In this document: piece after piece, positions 1 to 8,397 of the stretch
Layout of the letters: each line of letters begins with the position of its first letter
Position numbering within the stretch: the stretch's first letter is position 1
Assembly (NCBI GenBank): GCA_030591195.1
Contig: JAUVBO010000071.1
Location: 1-8,441 of the forward strand
From: Pseudomonadota bacterium
Lineage (GTDB): Bacteria > Myxococcota > Polyangia > GCA-2747355 > JACKDQ01
Reading direction: 5' to 3'
DNA: 8,441 nt
Notes under the pieces: generated by a model
What the model was told of the DNA's origin: nothing
Seen by the model: the letters and a program-made list of their open reading frames with translations, nothing else
Database searches by the model: none
Program-made: the position numbers and the translations under genes

Positions 1-57
1 CGCGGCAGGTCGCGCGAGGCACGCCATCAGCAACGCGAGCGTCGAGGGTCGCGTCAT
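1..57 (-). CDS. 5' end of an exported or lipoprotein-like protein (partial)
   Basis: An ATG at 57 opens 19 uninterrupted codons to the window edge, reading MTRPSTLALLMACLARPAA. The start overlaps the TPR gene's stop in an ATGA (57-54), typical of translationally coupled operon genes. A GGAGG lies upstream (68-72, complement) with 10 bases between it and the ATG, a little long but usable. The peptide has one basic residue followed by a hydrophobic run, as at the start of a signal peptide. LMAC resembles a lipobox, with Leu at -3 and Ala at -1, although Met at -2 is not classical. The rest of the gene is outside the window, so no function can be given. Proteins in this operon position are often further envelope components, but that is inference only. 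Confidence 0.6.
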   Translation of the reverse strand, partial: MTRPSTLALLMACLARPAA

Positions 58-2033
58 TGGCCGAGGACCTCCCGCAGCACCTCGTCGGCGCGACCGCGCA
101 CGGCGCTGCCGTCGAGGCTGTTGATGTCCTGCTGGGTCAGATCGATCTTCGGCGCGAAGACCTGGTCGTGGAAGGCGTCGACGGCCGCGGTGATCTTCTC
201 GTCCTCCTTGCCCTCGACCTTCGAGAGGTCGATCACGCCGCAGGCGTAGCGGCGGCCGCGAGGCCCCGAGAGGCAGCTGCGCACGGCCGTGCCCCGCTGC
301 TCGACGTGGACCTTGAAGCCGAGGCCGCCGGTCGGCTTCAGCCGGCGCGATCGCCGCAGGCGGCCGGCGATCTTCGCCGCCAGCGTGCTCCCTTGGTCAC
401 CTTCGGCCGAGATCTTATCCACTGGCACGCGGATGCCGAGCAGGCGCAGAGCCGTGGGCCAGCGGTAGAGCACCGCGTCGAAGTGGTCGCGCGCTAGCTT
501 GGCCTTGCCGAGGGCCAGGGCGGCGTCGGCGGCCCAGGCGAGCACCCGTCCGCGCAGCAGCACCTCGTCTTTCGGCAGGCCGGCGAGGGCCTGGCGCGCC
601 AGCTCGAGGGCCCGGGTCCGTCGCCCCTCGCGGTAGGCGATCTCGCCGAGTCCGGCGGCGAAGTAGGGCTCGACCTGGGCCTTCATCCGCTCTCTTCGCC
701 GGGCGCGTTCCACCGCCTCGGCGAAGACGCCGTGACCGGCGATCTCGATCAGCTCGGGCGTGCGCCAGGGCGGCAGCGGCTTGAGGTACGGCCGCAGCAG
801 GCCCCGTAGCCGCGATCCCTTGGCCAGCGGGGTCGCGGCCTTGCGCCGGGCGCGCCAGGACGAGAGCCGGTGGCGCTTGATTTGCAGCCAGATCTTCAGC
901 CGCGCCCAGACCGTCCTCGCCGAGGCGCGCTCGCGCAGGCGCTCGATCTCTGCCTCGAGGGCGGCGCGGTAGTCGACCGTGTGGATCAGCTCCATCAGCT
1001 CCTGGGAGAAGCTGGTCAGCCCCATCCGGTCCGGCGCGCGCACCACCCGGCGGGCGAGCTCGAGCGCCTTGTCGGACTTGCCGAGGGCCGAGAGCAGCCG
1101 CATCAGCCAGGCGTTGAGGGTCATCTCGAACTGCTGGCGGTGGCGGCGCTCGACACCAGCCGTGCGGGCGGCCTTGACCGCCGAGACCGCCCGCTGGAAG
1201 TCGCCGCGCAGCAGGTAGAGGCTGGCCAGGTGAGGGTGAGCCGAGCTCGGGCAGTCCTTCTGCGGCGCCTGGACCGACCGCTGCGCCAGCCGCTCGACCT
1301 CGTCGAACCTGAACACCGCGAAGGCCGCCTCGGCGGCGTTGAGGTTGAGCACGCAGGAGCGGTAGCCGGTGGCCGACAGGGCGCGCATCGCGACCTTGAA
1401 GCAAGCCTGGGGGCGCTCGCGCTCGAACTCGATCGACAGCAGCCCGTTGTAGCCCGAGACGCGCTTCGCGGCGTCGGAGGAGCGGATCAGCTTGTTGGCG
1501 ATCCGCGTCGCCTCGGCAAAGCGGTGCAGCTTCATCAGCGGCCAGATCCGCCGGTGGTCCTGCTTTGGCTGGTAGAGTGCGTCGTGGCGACCGATGACCT
1601 CCAGCTGCTCGGTGCGTCGATCCATCTCGCCGAGCACCTTCACCTGGTCGAGTAGCACCCTCCGGTGCCAGCGCTGGGCCAGCGCGTGGCGCGGCGGCGA
1701 GCCGTGGCGCTGGAGCAAGCGTCGCTCGACCAGCTGGAGGTGATGGAGCGCCCGTGGCAGGTTGGCCTCCTCCTCGAAGAACGCCTGGGCGAGGGCGTAG
1801 CGGGCGATGATCGAGGTCGGTCGGCGGGCGAGCAGCTTCTCGGCCTGCTCCCGGGCGCGGATGAACTTCTCCTTGCGCAGCCAGGAGAGCAGCCGCTGCT
1901 CCTCGGCGTCACCCTCGAGCGGGTGCGCACGCCCCCGTCCCTCCAGCAGCAGGACAGTCAACAACAGCACCGCCACCGCGATGGCGGTGCGGGGGGAGGG
2001 CGGGGGGGGGTGAGGCCTGCCGAGCCAGCGCAT
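54..2033 (-). CDS. Exported TPR-repeat protein with an unassigned C-terminal module
   Basis: This 659-residue protein begins with an N-terminal export signal: a Pro-rich stretch, a hydrophobic core at about residues 17-30, and a possible signal peptidase I site after GRGRA (residue 36). The body is alpha-helical and TPR-like. Helix pairs are clearest at about 45-105 and 455-530, where AYREGRRTRALELARQAL resembles a TPR helix. Residues 363-416 form an unusually basic linker. The last 90 residues (about 570-659) are a different, non-TPR module with a Cys pair (C587, C598) and a segment HDQVFAPKIDL that I cannot assign. ATG 2033 is the first start after an in-frame stop and has no clear Shine-Dalgarno. 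That stop is MoxR's own, so the two genes share a frame with only four codons between stop and ATG. TPR proteins commonly follow MoxR genes and probably act as periplasmic scaffolds. The specific role here is unknown. Confidence 0.85.
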   Translation of the reverse strand: MRWLGRPHPPPPSPRTAIAVAVLLLTVLLLEGRGRAHPLEGDAEEQRLLSWLRKEKFIRAREQAEKLLARRPTSIIARYALAQAFFEEEANLPRALHHLQLVERRLLQRHGSPPRHALAQRWHRRVLLDQVKVLGEMDRRTEQLEVIGRHDALYQPKQDHRRIWPLMKLHRFAEATRIANKLIRSSDAAKRVSGYNGLLSIEFERERPQACFKVAMRALSATGYRSCVLNLNAAEAAFAVFRFDEVERLAQRSVQAPQKDCPSSAHPHLASLYLLRGDFQRAVSAVKAARTAGVERRHRQQFEMTLNAWLMRLLSALGKSDKALELARRVVRAPDRMGLTSFSQELMELIHTVDYRAALEAEIERLRERASARTVWARLKIWLQIKRHRLSSWRARRKAATPLAKGSRLRGLLRPYLKPLPPWRTPELIEIAGHGVFAEAVERARRRERMKAQVEPYFAAGLGEIAYREGRRTRALELARQALAGLPKDEVLLRGRVLAWAADAALALGKAKLARDHFDAVLYRWPTALRLLGIRVPVDKISAEGDQGSTLAAKIAGRLRRSRRLKPTGGLGFKVHVEQRGTAVRSCLSGPRGRRYACGVIDLSKVEGKEDEKITAAVDAFHDQVFAPKIDLTQQDINSLDGSAVRGRADEVLREVLGQ

Positions 2034-2045
2034 CGGGTGCGACGC

Positions 2046-3179
2046 TCAGCGGAGGGTGCCGCGGGAGAGGGACTCCACCGGCTCCTCGGCGGCAGCGCGG
2101 ATCACCGCCACGTTGTCATCGACGCCGGGGATCATCTCCACCCGATGCAGCAGCAGCGGCGGCAGCAGGTACTCGACGTCCTCGCTCGAGACGTAGTCGC
2201 GCCCGCGCAGCATCGCCAGCGTCTGCAGCGCCGGGATCGCCTGGACCAGGGCGCGGGTCGACATGCCCTGGATCACCCGGCTGTCGGCCCGCAGGTTGCG
2301 CGCCGTGTCGACCAGGCACTCCTTCACCGCGCGGGCGACCTCGACCTGACCGCGGATCGCGCGCCGGGCAGCGGTCAGCTCACCGCGTCGCACCCGCGGC
2401 AGCTCGCACGGGGCCTTCGGCGTGCCCCAGGCCTCGAGCACGTCGAGCTCGGCTGCGCGCTCGACGTGGGTCATCCGCACCTTGAACAGGAAACGGTCGA
2501 TCTGGGCCAGGGGCAGCGGGTAGGTGCCAGCGACGTCGAGCGGGTTCTGGGTCGCGATCACGAAGAACAGCTCGTCGAGGGCGTGGCTGACGTTGTCGAC
2601 CGTGACCTGCTTCTCGGCCATGGCCTCGAGCAAGGCCGCCTGGACCTTCGGTGAGGTGCGGTTGATCTCGTCGACCAGCACCACGTAGGCGAAGATCGGG
2701 CCGCGGCGGAAGGAGAAGGTGTTGCTCTCGGCGTCGAAGACCAAGACCCCGGTGATGTCCGAGGGCAGCAGGTCGGGGGTGAACTGTATCCGCCGGAAGG
2801 TCGCCAGGCGCCCCTCGTCAGCGTCCGGCGGCGCCCCCTCGATGATCGACCCCCCTTCGACGATCGCTCCGTCGTCGATGATCGACTCGCCGAGGGCCTT
2901 GGCCAGGGTGGTCTTGCCCGATCCGGGGTAGTCCTCGAGCAGCATGTGGCCGTCGGCGAGCAACGCCACCAGCGTCAGCTCGATCACCTCGTCGCGGCCC
3001 ATCACCGAGTCGCGGATCCGGGCGAAGAGCCGCTCGGCCACGCCGTGTGCGTGCTCGAGGGTCGTCGCGGTCTCGACTGACGGCGCCGCCTCGTCCGCCG
3101 GCGTCGCCGCGGCTACCGGTGCCTCGCCATCGGGGGTGGGGTCTTCGCCGGTCGCCGGCGCTGCTGCCAGGTTGTCCAT
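2046..3179 (-). CDS. MoxR-family AAA+ ATPase
   Basis: This 377-residue cytoplasmic AAA+ ATPase has all the diagnostic motifs. Walker A is DYPGSGKTT (83-91). RIQFTPDLLPSDITG (130-144) is a MoxR family signature. Walker B is VVLVDEIN (166-173, D170/E171). Sensor 1 is ATQNP (209-213). The Arg-finger region is DRF (228-230), and a sensor-2 region STRA is at 307-310. MoxR proteins are thought to use ATP to remodel or activate partner proteins, often DUF58 or VWA proteins encoded beside them. Two features are unusual: an Ala/Pro/acidic extension over the first 35-40 residues, and an insertion of about 25 residues (about 100-126) between the Walker A helix and the RIQFTPDLLP strand. The start is the first ATG after an in-frame TAG. 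A GGAG (3192-3195, complement) sits 12 bases upstream, a rather long spacing. The partners are probably the DUF58 and transglutaminase proteins just upstream in the transcript. Confidence 0.95.
   Translation of the reverse strand: MDNLAAAPATGEDPTPDGEAPVAAATPADEAAPSVETATTLEHAHGVAERLFARIRDSVMGRDEVIELTLVALLADGHMLLEDYPGSGKTTLAKALGESIIDDGAIVEGGSIIEGAPPDADEGRLATFRRIQFTPDLLPSDITGVLVFDAESNTFSFRRGPIFAYVVLVDEINRTSPKVQAALLEAMAEKQVTVDNVSHALDELFFVIATQNPLDVAGTYPLPLAQIDRFLFKVRMTHVERAAELDVLEAWGTPKAPCELPRVRRGELTAARRAIRGQVEVARAVKECLVDTARNLRADSRVIQGMSTRALVQAIPALQTLAMLRGRDYVSSEDVEYLLPPLLLHRVEMIPGVDDNVAVIRAAAEEPVESLSRGTLR
2839..2886 (-). repeat. 36-bp period imperfect duplication inside the moxR gene
   Basis: The 12-mer TCGATGATCGAC occurs at 2839-2850 and again at 2875-2886, exactly 36 bases (12 codons) apart. 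In the protein this appears as SIIDDG followed by SIIEGA. It coincides with the extra residues between the Walker A helix and RIQFTPDLLP, so the insertion may have grown by an in-frame tandem duplication. The 12-mer is itself rich in self-complementary GATC/TCGA steps, which weakens the argument somewhat. Confidence 0.5.
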
Positions 3180-3249
3180 CTCGATCTATGACTCCGTCGG
3201 GCGCCTCGGGTTCCTTCCCTACGCCCCGCCTGTTGCATAGTGTAGGCGT
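3180..3249 (-). other. 70-bp gap before moxR with a possible weak internal promoter
   Basis: This is the only sizeable gap inside the DUF58-to-TPR gene run, where the other junctions are 12 bp or ATGA overlaps. Read on the minus strand, a TACACT hexamer (3239-3244) matches the -10 consensus at 4 of 6 positions. It lies 18 bp after TTGGCT (3263-3268, inside the end of the transglutaminase gene), which matches the -35 consensus at 4 of 6. Such a pair occurs easily by chance, so this only suggests that moxR might have its own transcription start. I saw no terminator-like hairpin with a T-run here. Confidence 0.25.
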
Positions 3250-5445
3250 CTACCGTGTCCGTAGCCAACCCACGGGGTGGAGCAGCCCGAGCAGCCGCCG
3301 CAGGGGGTGGATGCTGCGCCGCAGGTCGCGCCGCACCGCGGCAGCCAGCTCGAGGAAGCGGCTCACTGGCGGCGCGCTGGGGCTGCCGAAGGCCAGCGCC
3401 AGGTGGGCCCGGGTCAGGGGCTCGAGGCTGGGCGCGAGTGAGCGGAGCCGTGCCGCGTGCCGCTCGCGCGTCTCGCCGTGGCGGCGCGGCTGACCGAGGT
3501 CGCTCAGCCGGTCGAGCACGGCGAGGTAGGTCGCGCGGCAGCGGGCGCGGTCTTCCCGGCGCAGGGCTGGCCCGAACCGGCGTGTGCCCTTGATCAGGTA
3601 GGCCAGCAGCAGCAGGGCGGCGAGCAGCAGCGCCGTGCCCCGGGCGATCTCGCCCCACGGGATCCGCACCGGCTTACCCTCGGGCGACAGCCCGCCGGTC
3701 GGATCGTTGCGCGCCAGCTCGCCGAGGAGCTTCTCCAGGTCGTAGTCCACCGGCTGGGGTGGCGGCATGTCGGGTCGCTCGGGGTAGATGTCGAAGCTGA
3801 CCCAGCCGACGCCCTCGAGGTGGATCTCCGGCCAGGCGTGGGCCCGGTCACCCATGATCAGGATCGACGAGCCGCCGGTGCGCTTGTGGGTCTGCACCGC
3901 GTAGCCGAGGGCCACGCGGGCGGCGATGCCCTGGCTGCGGAAGAGGTAGACCGCGGCGTGAGCGAAGTGGACGCAATAGCCGCGCAGCGAGCCGAACAGA
4001 AACGACCCGGTCGGGTCACGCTTGCTGATGTGGGTCGTCTTGCGAGTGTAGAATCCCCGCTGCTCGAGGTGCCGTTTGATCGCGTAGGCCCGGGCCATGT
4101 CGTCGTGGGAGAAGCGTGGATCCATCCGGCGGACGACGATGTCGGCGAGGGTCCGGTAGCGCGGATCGTCGGGCAGCGCGGTGTAGTGCCGGCGGCGCGC
4201 CGGCGGCCAGTCGTCGGGGATCGAGCGGCGCCCGAGCAGGCGCTTGGGCGGCACCGACGACACCAGCGAGCGCACCTCGTAGGCCGCGACGAAGCGCTTC
4301 GGGTTCGGGTTGTCGACCAGGGTCAGGCGCCAGGCGTGGGTCAGCGCCGGCGGCTGCGGGTGGTCGACCATCAGGTACATCGTCGTCGGCACCTCGAGGT
4401 GGTGCTCGGGGTTCTGCGTCGCTCCCCTCGCCTCGACCGGATCGCTGCGCGGGTAGGCGGTGATCACGTCGTGATCCATCGCCTCGCTCGCTACCAGGTG
4501 GTGGCCGTTGTACCTCGACAGCGCGCGCTGGCGGAAGTAGAGCAGCCCGTCCTCGGGGGCGTAGTCGTCGCGCAGGATCGCCACCGCCACCGGCTGGGGT
4601 GGACCCTGCTGCTGGTAGTCGTTCTTGAACGGGCTCTGGCCGCCGCGACGCTGCTGGTCCTTGCCGGTGAGGCCGAGGGCATCGGCGGCGCGAGGGCTCT
4701 CGATCCGCTGCTCGGCGAAGTGGTGCAGCAGCAGCCCGAGCAGGGCCAGCAGCACCAGGGTGGTCAGCAGCTTCAGCAGCGGCTGGCGGCGAAGGAACAG
4801 CAGCACCGCCAGCAGCATCGCGCCAGCGCCGATGGCGATCAACACCGTCGTCGGGTCGATGCCCAGCGACCAGGCCCAGTCGGAGAAGAAGCGCGGCCGG
4901 TTGACCATTCGGTTGCGATGGGAGGCGAGGGTCGTGGCCACCGATCCGGCGACGAAGAGCACCTCGAGCAGCGACAGCGCCCGGGCCCGGTAGGACAAGG
5001 TTCGCAGCAGGAAGACGACGCAGAAGCCGCCGATGCCGAAGGTCACCACGTCGGCGGCGATGAACGATCCCCCCACGCCGAGCCAGCCGGCCAGGGCGCG
5101 CGACGCGAGCAGGCGATCGCCGAGCAGCAGCGCGCCGATCAGCAGCGTGCCGCCGCCGAGGATCGCCGCGGGCAGGCGCAGGCGCAGGTTGTGGGCCGCC
5201 GAGGCGATCGCCATCGCTAGCAACCCACAGGCCACGCCGGCGGCGATCCCCGGCGCCGAGGAGAGGGGCCAGAGGTAGAGCGAGGTCGCTAGCGCATAGA
5301 GCAGCGCCTTGATCAGCACCACGTGCCGTGGCTCGCGCTCCTGGCCGGCGGTCGCGGGCCAGAGCCGGGCGCGCGACCCCGGCGCTCCGGCGAGGTTTCC
5401 CAGGCGGATGGTGGGCGTCGCCACGTTGCTGCTCGGCCCGGTCAT
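3250..5445 (-). CDS. TgpA-like membrane transglutaminase/protease-fold protein with DUF4129-like tail
   Basis: This 731-residue protein has about seven hydrophobic segments between residues 44 and 241. A large soluble, presumably periplasmic region follows (about 245-598). It has one more membrane helix (600-618) and a cytoplasmic tail. The soluble region contains a complete transglutaminase-like triad: Cys491 in GYCVHFAHA, His536 in DRAHAWPE and Asp552 in WVSFDIYPE. Upstream, LYFRQRALSRYNGHHL resembles the sequence between the membrane and catalytic parts of this family. The tail (about 637-710, with YLAVLDRLSDLGQPRRHGET) looks like DUF4129, usual in TgpA-type proteins. Family members may crosslink or cleave envelope proteins; the substrate is unknown here. 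ATG 5445 overlaps the DUF58 stop as ATGA, implying translational coupling. About 40 polar residues precede the first helix, so a start slightly further in is possible. The stop is TAG. Confidence 0.92.
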   Translation of the reverse strand: MTGPSSNVATPTIRLGNLAGAPGSRARLWPATAGQEREPRHVVLIKALLYALATSLYLWPLSSAPGIAAGVACGLLAMAIASAAHNLRLRLPAAILGGGTLLIGALLLGDRLLASRALAGWLGVGGSFIAADVVTFGIGGFCVVFLLRTLSYRARALSLLEVLFVAGSVATTLASHRNRMVNRPRFFSDWAWSLGIDPTTVLIAIGAGAMLLAVLLFLRRQPLLKLLTTLVLLALLGLLLHHFAEQRIESPRAADALGLTGKDQQRRGGQSPFKNDYQQQGPPQPVAVAILRDDYAPEDGLLYFRQRALSRYNGHHLVASEAMDHDVITAYPRSDPVEARGATQNPEHHLEVPTTMYLMVDHPQPPALTHAWRLTLVDNPNPKRFVAAYEVRSLVSSVPPKRLLGRRSIPDDWPPARRRHYTALPDDPRYRTLADIVVRRMDPRFSHDDMARAYAIKRHLEQRGFYTRKTTHISKRDPTGSFLFGSLRGYCVHFAHAAVYLFRSQGIAARVALGYAVQTHKRTGGSSILIMGDRAHAWPEIHLEGVGWVSFDIYPERPDMPPPQPVDYDLEKLLGELARNDPTGGLSPEGKPVRIPWGEIARGTALLLAALLLLAYLIKGTRRFGPALRREDRARCRATYLAVLDRLSDLGQPRRHGETRERHAARLRSLAPSLEPLTRAHLALAFGSPSAPPVSRFLELAAAVRRDLRRSIHPLRRLLGLLHPVGWLRTR

Positions 5446-6845
5446 CGGGGGAGCGCCTCGAGCTGGACCGCGGGGATCAGCTGACCGCTCGGTCGGTGGA
5501 TCACCCGCACCTCGAAGCTCGCCCGTCGCAGGCGACCGACCAGCGCGGGCAGGGCGCGGGCGAGGGCGCGGGAGCGGGCGAGGGAGCGGGCGAGGGAGCG
5601 GGCGAGGGCCCTGGCGGCGAGGTGCTGGTGCTGGTGGTAGGTCTCCGGGCCGGTCGAGCCCCGCAGCAGCAGCCGGGAGAGCAGGCCGCGGTCCGGAGCG
5701 CCGAGCTCGTGGTCCACGGCGAGCACCGCGAGCGCCCCCGGCAACCGCGGCGCGAGGCGCTCGAGGCGGTCGAGCCAGCGGCCGGCCGCCGACGGGACGA
5801 AGAGCACGCAGCTGCGCCGCCGCCGCTCGTCGAGCCGGTCGAGGAACCGCGGCAGACCGAGGGCGCCCCGGTGGCGAAAGTCGGCGGAGGTGATGATCTG
5901 CTCGAGCGCCTCGGCGACGTCACTGGTCGGATCGGGGCAGCCGTCGGCGCCGAAGAGGAAGTCCTCGCCGAGCAGACCCTCTTCGACGAAGAAGCGCGCG
6001 GCGCTAGCGGCGGGCTCGTCGCCCGGGCCGGCCACCAGGTATCCGACACCGCTGGGGCTGGGCATGATCGCCTGCTCGGGGGTGCGCACCAGTAACTGGC
6101 GGGTGCGGGCGAAGACCTTCCAGAGCACCTGGCGGAGGGGATCGCCGGGGGCGTAGCGGCGCATGTCGAGCAGGTCGCCACCGGCCGGGCCGTCCGGGTG
6201 GCTGATGGCGTCTCCGCCCACCACGTGGCTGATTACGTGACCCGACAGCCGCGCCCGGGCGGGCTGGATCCGTACCGAGCGAGCGGCCCGTCGGGGCAAG
6301 CCGAAGCGGGCGAGGCCGAAGATGTCGCCGACGATGAACCTCCGCAGCAAGGTCGGGTGGCGCCCCCGGCGAAGCGGGGTGACGATCTCCGAGAACCGCC
6401 GACTCTCGTGCTCGACCATCACCGCCACCTCGGACGGGGCAGCCCACTGGAGCCGCAGCTGCACCAGGGGCCAGGCGCGCAGGGGCGGGAAGGTGTAGCC
6501 CGTGGCCGAGACCTGGCCGCTCTCCAACTCGAGGGTGGCGCCCGCGAGCTCATGGTTGGGCGCGGCGGCGTCGCGACCGAGCCTGAGGTGCAGCAGCACC
6601 GCCGTCGCGAGCACCATCACCACCGAGAAGGCCACCAGTCCGATGGCCGCCAGGCTCGCCGCGTGGAGCACGATGTCCACCTCTGCCGCGGCCACGTAGC
6701 GGTGGATCAGCACTGCCGTGACCAGCACCAGCGCCCCGAGGGGCGTCAGCGGCACGAAGAACCGCCCCCGCCAGAGGGCGGCGAGGCGGGCACGCAATCC
6801 GCCACGAGTGTGGCGGGACGCGTCTCGAGGGGTTCGCGAGGTCAT
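5442..6845 (-). CDS. DUF58 membrane protein (MoxR partner)
   Basis: This is a 467-residue DUF58-family protein. Two hydrophobic segments near the N-terminus (about 33-50 and 58-86) anchor it in the inner membrane. RRGRHPTLLRRFIVGDIFGLAR (159-180) matches the usual RGR...DPFGL region. The DUF58 core is at 221-255, with DLLDMRRYAPGDPLRQVLWK followed by an AR-rich stretch. The C-terminal half (340-380, strands such as SCVLFV and ALAVLAVD) fits the VWA-like fold proposed for DUF58, although I see no clear MIDAS motif. Residues 413-427 are an ALARS-type repeat encoded by a tandem 12-bp DNA repeat. ATG 6845 is the first possible start after an in-frame TGA about 36 bases upstream; the Shine-Dalgarno is weak. 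The stop overlaps the transglutaminase start. It probably links the MoxR ATPase to the membrane transglutaminase; that role is inferred from gene context known for the family. Confidence 0.92.
   Translation of the reverse strand: MTSRTPRDASRHTRGGLRARLAALWRGRFFVPLTPLGALVLVTAVLIHRYVAAAEVDIVLHAASLAAIGLVAFSVVMVLATAVLLHLRLGRDAAAPNHELAGATLELESGQVSATGYTFPPLRAWPLVQLRLQWAAPSEVAVMVEHESRRFSEIVTPLRRGRHPTLLRRFIVGDIFGLARFGLPRRAARSVRIQPARARLSGHVISHVVGGDAISHPDGPAGGDLLDMRRYAPGDPLRQVLWKVFARTRQLLVRTPEQAIMPSPSGVGYLVAGPGDEPAASAARFFVEEGLLGEDFLFGADGCPDPTSDVAEALEQIITSADFRHRGALGLPRFLDRLDERRRRSCVLFVPSAAGRWLDRLERLAPRLPGALAVLAVDHELGAPDRGLLSRLLLRGSTGPETYHQHQHLAARALARSLARSLARSRALARALPALVGRLRRASFEVRVIHRPSGQLIPAVQLEALPR
5556..5609 (-). 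repeat. Tandem 12-bp repeat inside the DUF58 gene (LARS repeat)
   Basis: On the plus strand the unit GCGGGCGAGGGA occurs at 5574-5585 and 5586-5597, then at 5598-5609 with one final-base change. An 11-base match also sits at 5556-5566. The unit is in frame (four codons) and encodes LARS-type repeats (about residues 413-427) in a likely basic amphipathic helix. Copy-number change would not shift the frame. It is probably a slippage-prone microsatellite, not a separate element. Confidence 0.8.
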
Positions 6846-6993
6846 CGTCCGATAGAGTGGCTCAGCCTGCCGCTCTCTTCAATCTACCTGTGAATCAAAG
6901 GCATTTCTTCCTCGTCGCGCGGCGTTTTCCGCTCCCGAGCCCTGCCGGCGACGGATCGTGATGCCGAGTGTCCGAACGTGCGCCTAGATGCGC
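6846..6993 (-). other. 148-bp intergenic gap between the SUMF1 lipoprotein and DUF58
   Basis: I see no gene of its own here. The part nearest DUF58 (about 6880-6905) is relatively AT-rich, read on the minus strand as CTTTGATTCACAGGTAGATT. TAGATT is a 4-of-6 match to a -10 box but has no partner -35 at a usual distance. A short GCGG/CCGC pairing around an A-rich loop (about 6920-6935) is too weak to call a terminator. The gap is large enough to hold a promoter for the downstream operon, but none can be picked out with confidence. Confidence 0.3.
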
Positions 6994-8190
<1,197 letters not shown>

Positions 8191-8195
8191 CTTCA

Positions 8196-8201
8196 CTCCC
8201 C
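8196..8201 (-). promoter_or_regulatory. Ribosome binding site deciding the lipoprotein start
   Basis: GGGGAG on the minus strand lies 5 bases before ATG 8190, near the optimum. The competing GTG at 8196 shares its first base with the last base of this motif and so has no usable spacing. This favours a protein two residues shorter than the longest open frame. Confidence 0.65.
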
Positions 8202-8382
8202 ATGTCCGTTGGTGTTGGTTCCCAGAGGATCATCGATCTCCTCGGCGGGATTTGGAAGGCGCCTTTAACGGGAGGACCCGGTCAGCAGCTCCGTTCCTTG
8301 CCGGCCGCGGATGGTGACACCGCGCAAAGGGGGAAGATATCGGTACGGATTTAGACATCGAACCTCTGGAAATTCTGGACAT

Positions 8383-8388
8383 ATTTTA
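8383..8388 (-). promoter_or_regulatory. Candidate -10 box for the lipoprotein gene
   Basis: TAAAAT on the minus strand matches TATAAT at 5 of 6 positions and lies 10-15 bases downstream of the nearer direct repeat. No good -35 hexamer is found 16-18 bases upstream, where the direct repeats fall. That would fit an activator-dependent promoter or a repressor overlapping the -35 region. A start here would give a leader of about 185 bases. The segment is AT-rich, so a chance match is possible. Confidence 0.3.
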
Positions 8389-8397
8389 TTGGGTGTG

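Noticed and set aside
415..1404. A minus-strand frame of 329 codons inside the TPR gene
   Set aside because: It is an out-of-frame shadow rich in Arg, Ala, Gly and Pro with no recognisable motif. The TPR frame has signal, repeats and operon-consistent ends.
1665..2654. A plus-strand frame of 329 codons across the TPR/MoxR junction
   Set aside because: It is antisense to two well-supported genes, with low-complexity Gln/His/Arg composition and no family motif.
3457..5220. A long plus-strand open frame of 587 codons
   Set aside because: It lies wholly antisense to the transglutaminase gene, whose catalytic motifs and membrane segments are clear. Its product is low-complexity Gln/Arg/His/Val-rich, as expected from the reverse of a GC-rich gene.
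6920..6935. Possible terminator after the SUMF1 lipoprotein
   Set aside because: The stem is only about four base pairs and is not followed by a T-run.
8256..8265. 10-bp palindrome AAGGCGCCTT in the leader
   Set aside because: A 10-bp palindrome is expected several times by chance in a window of this size, and its position gives no added support.
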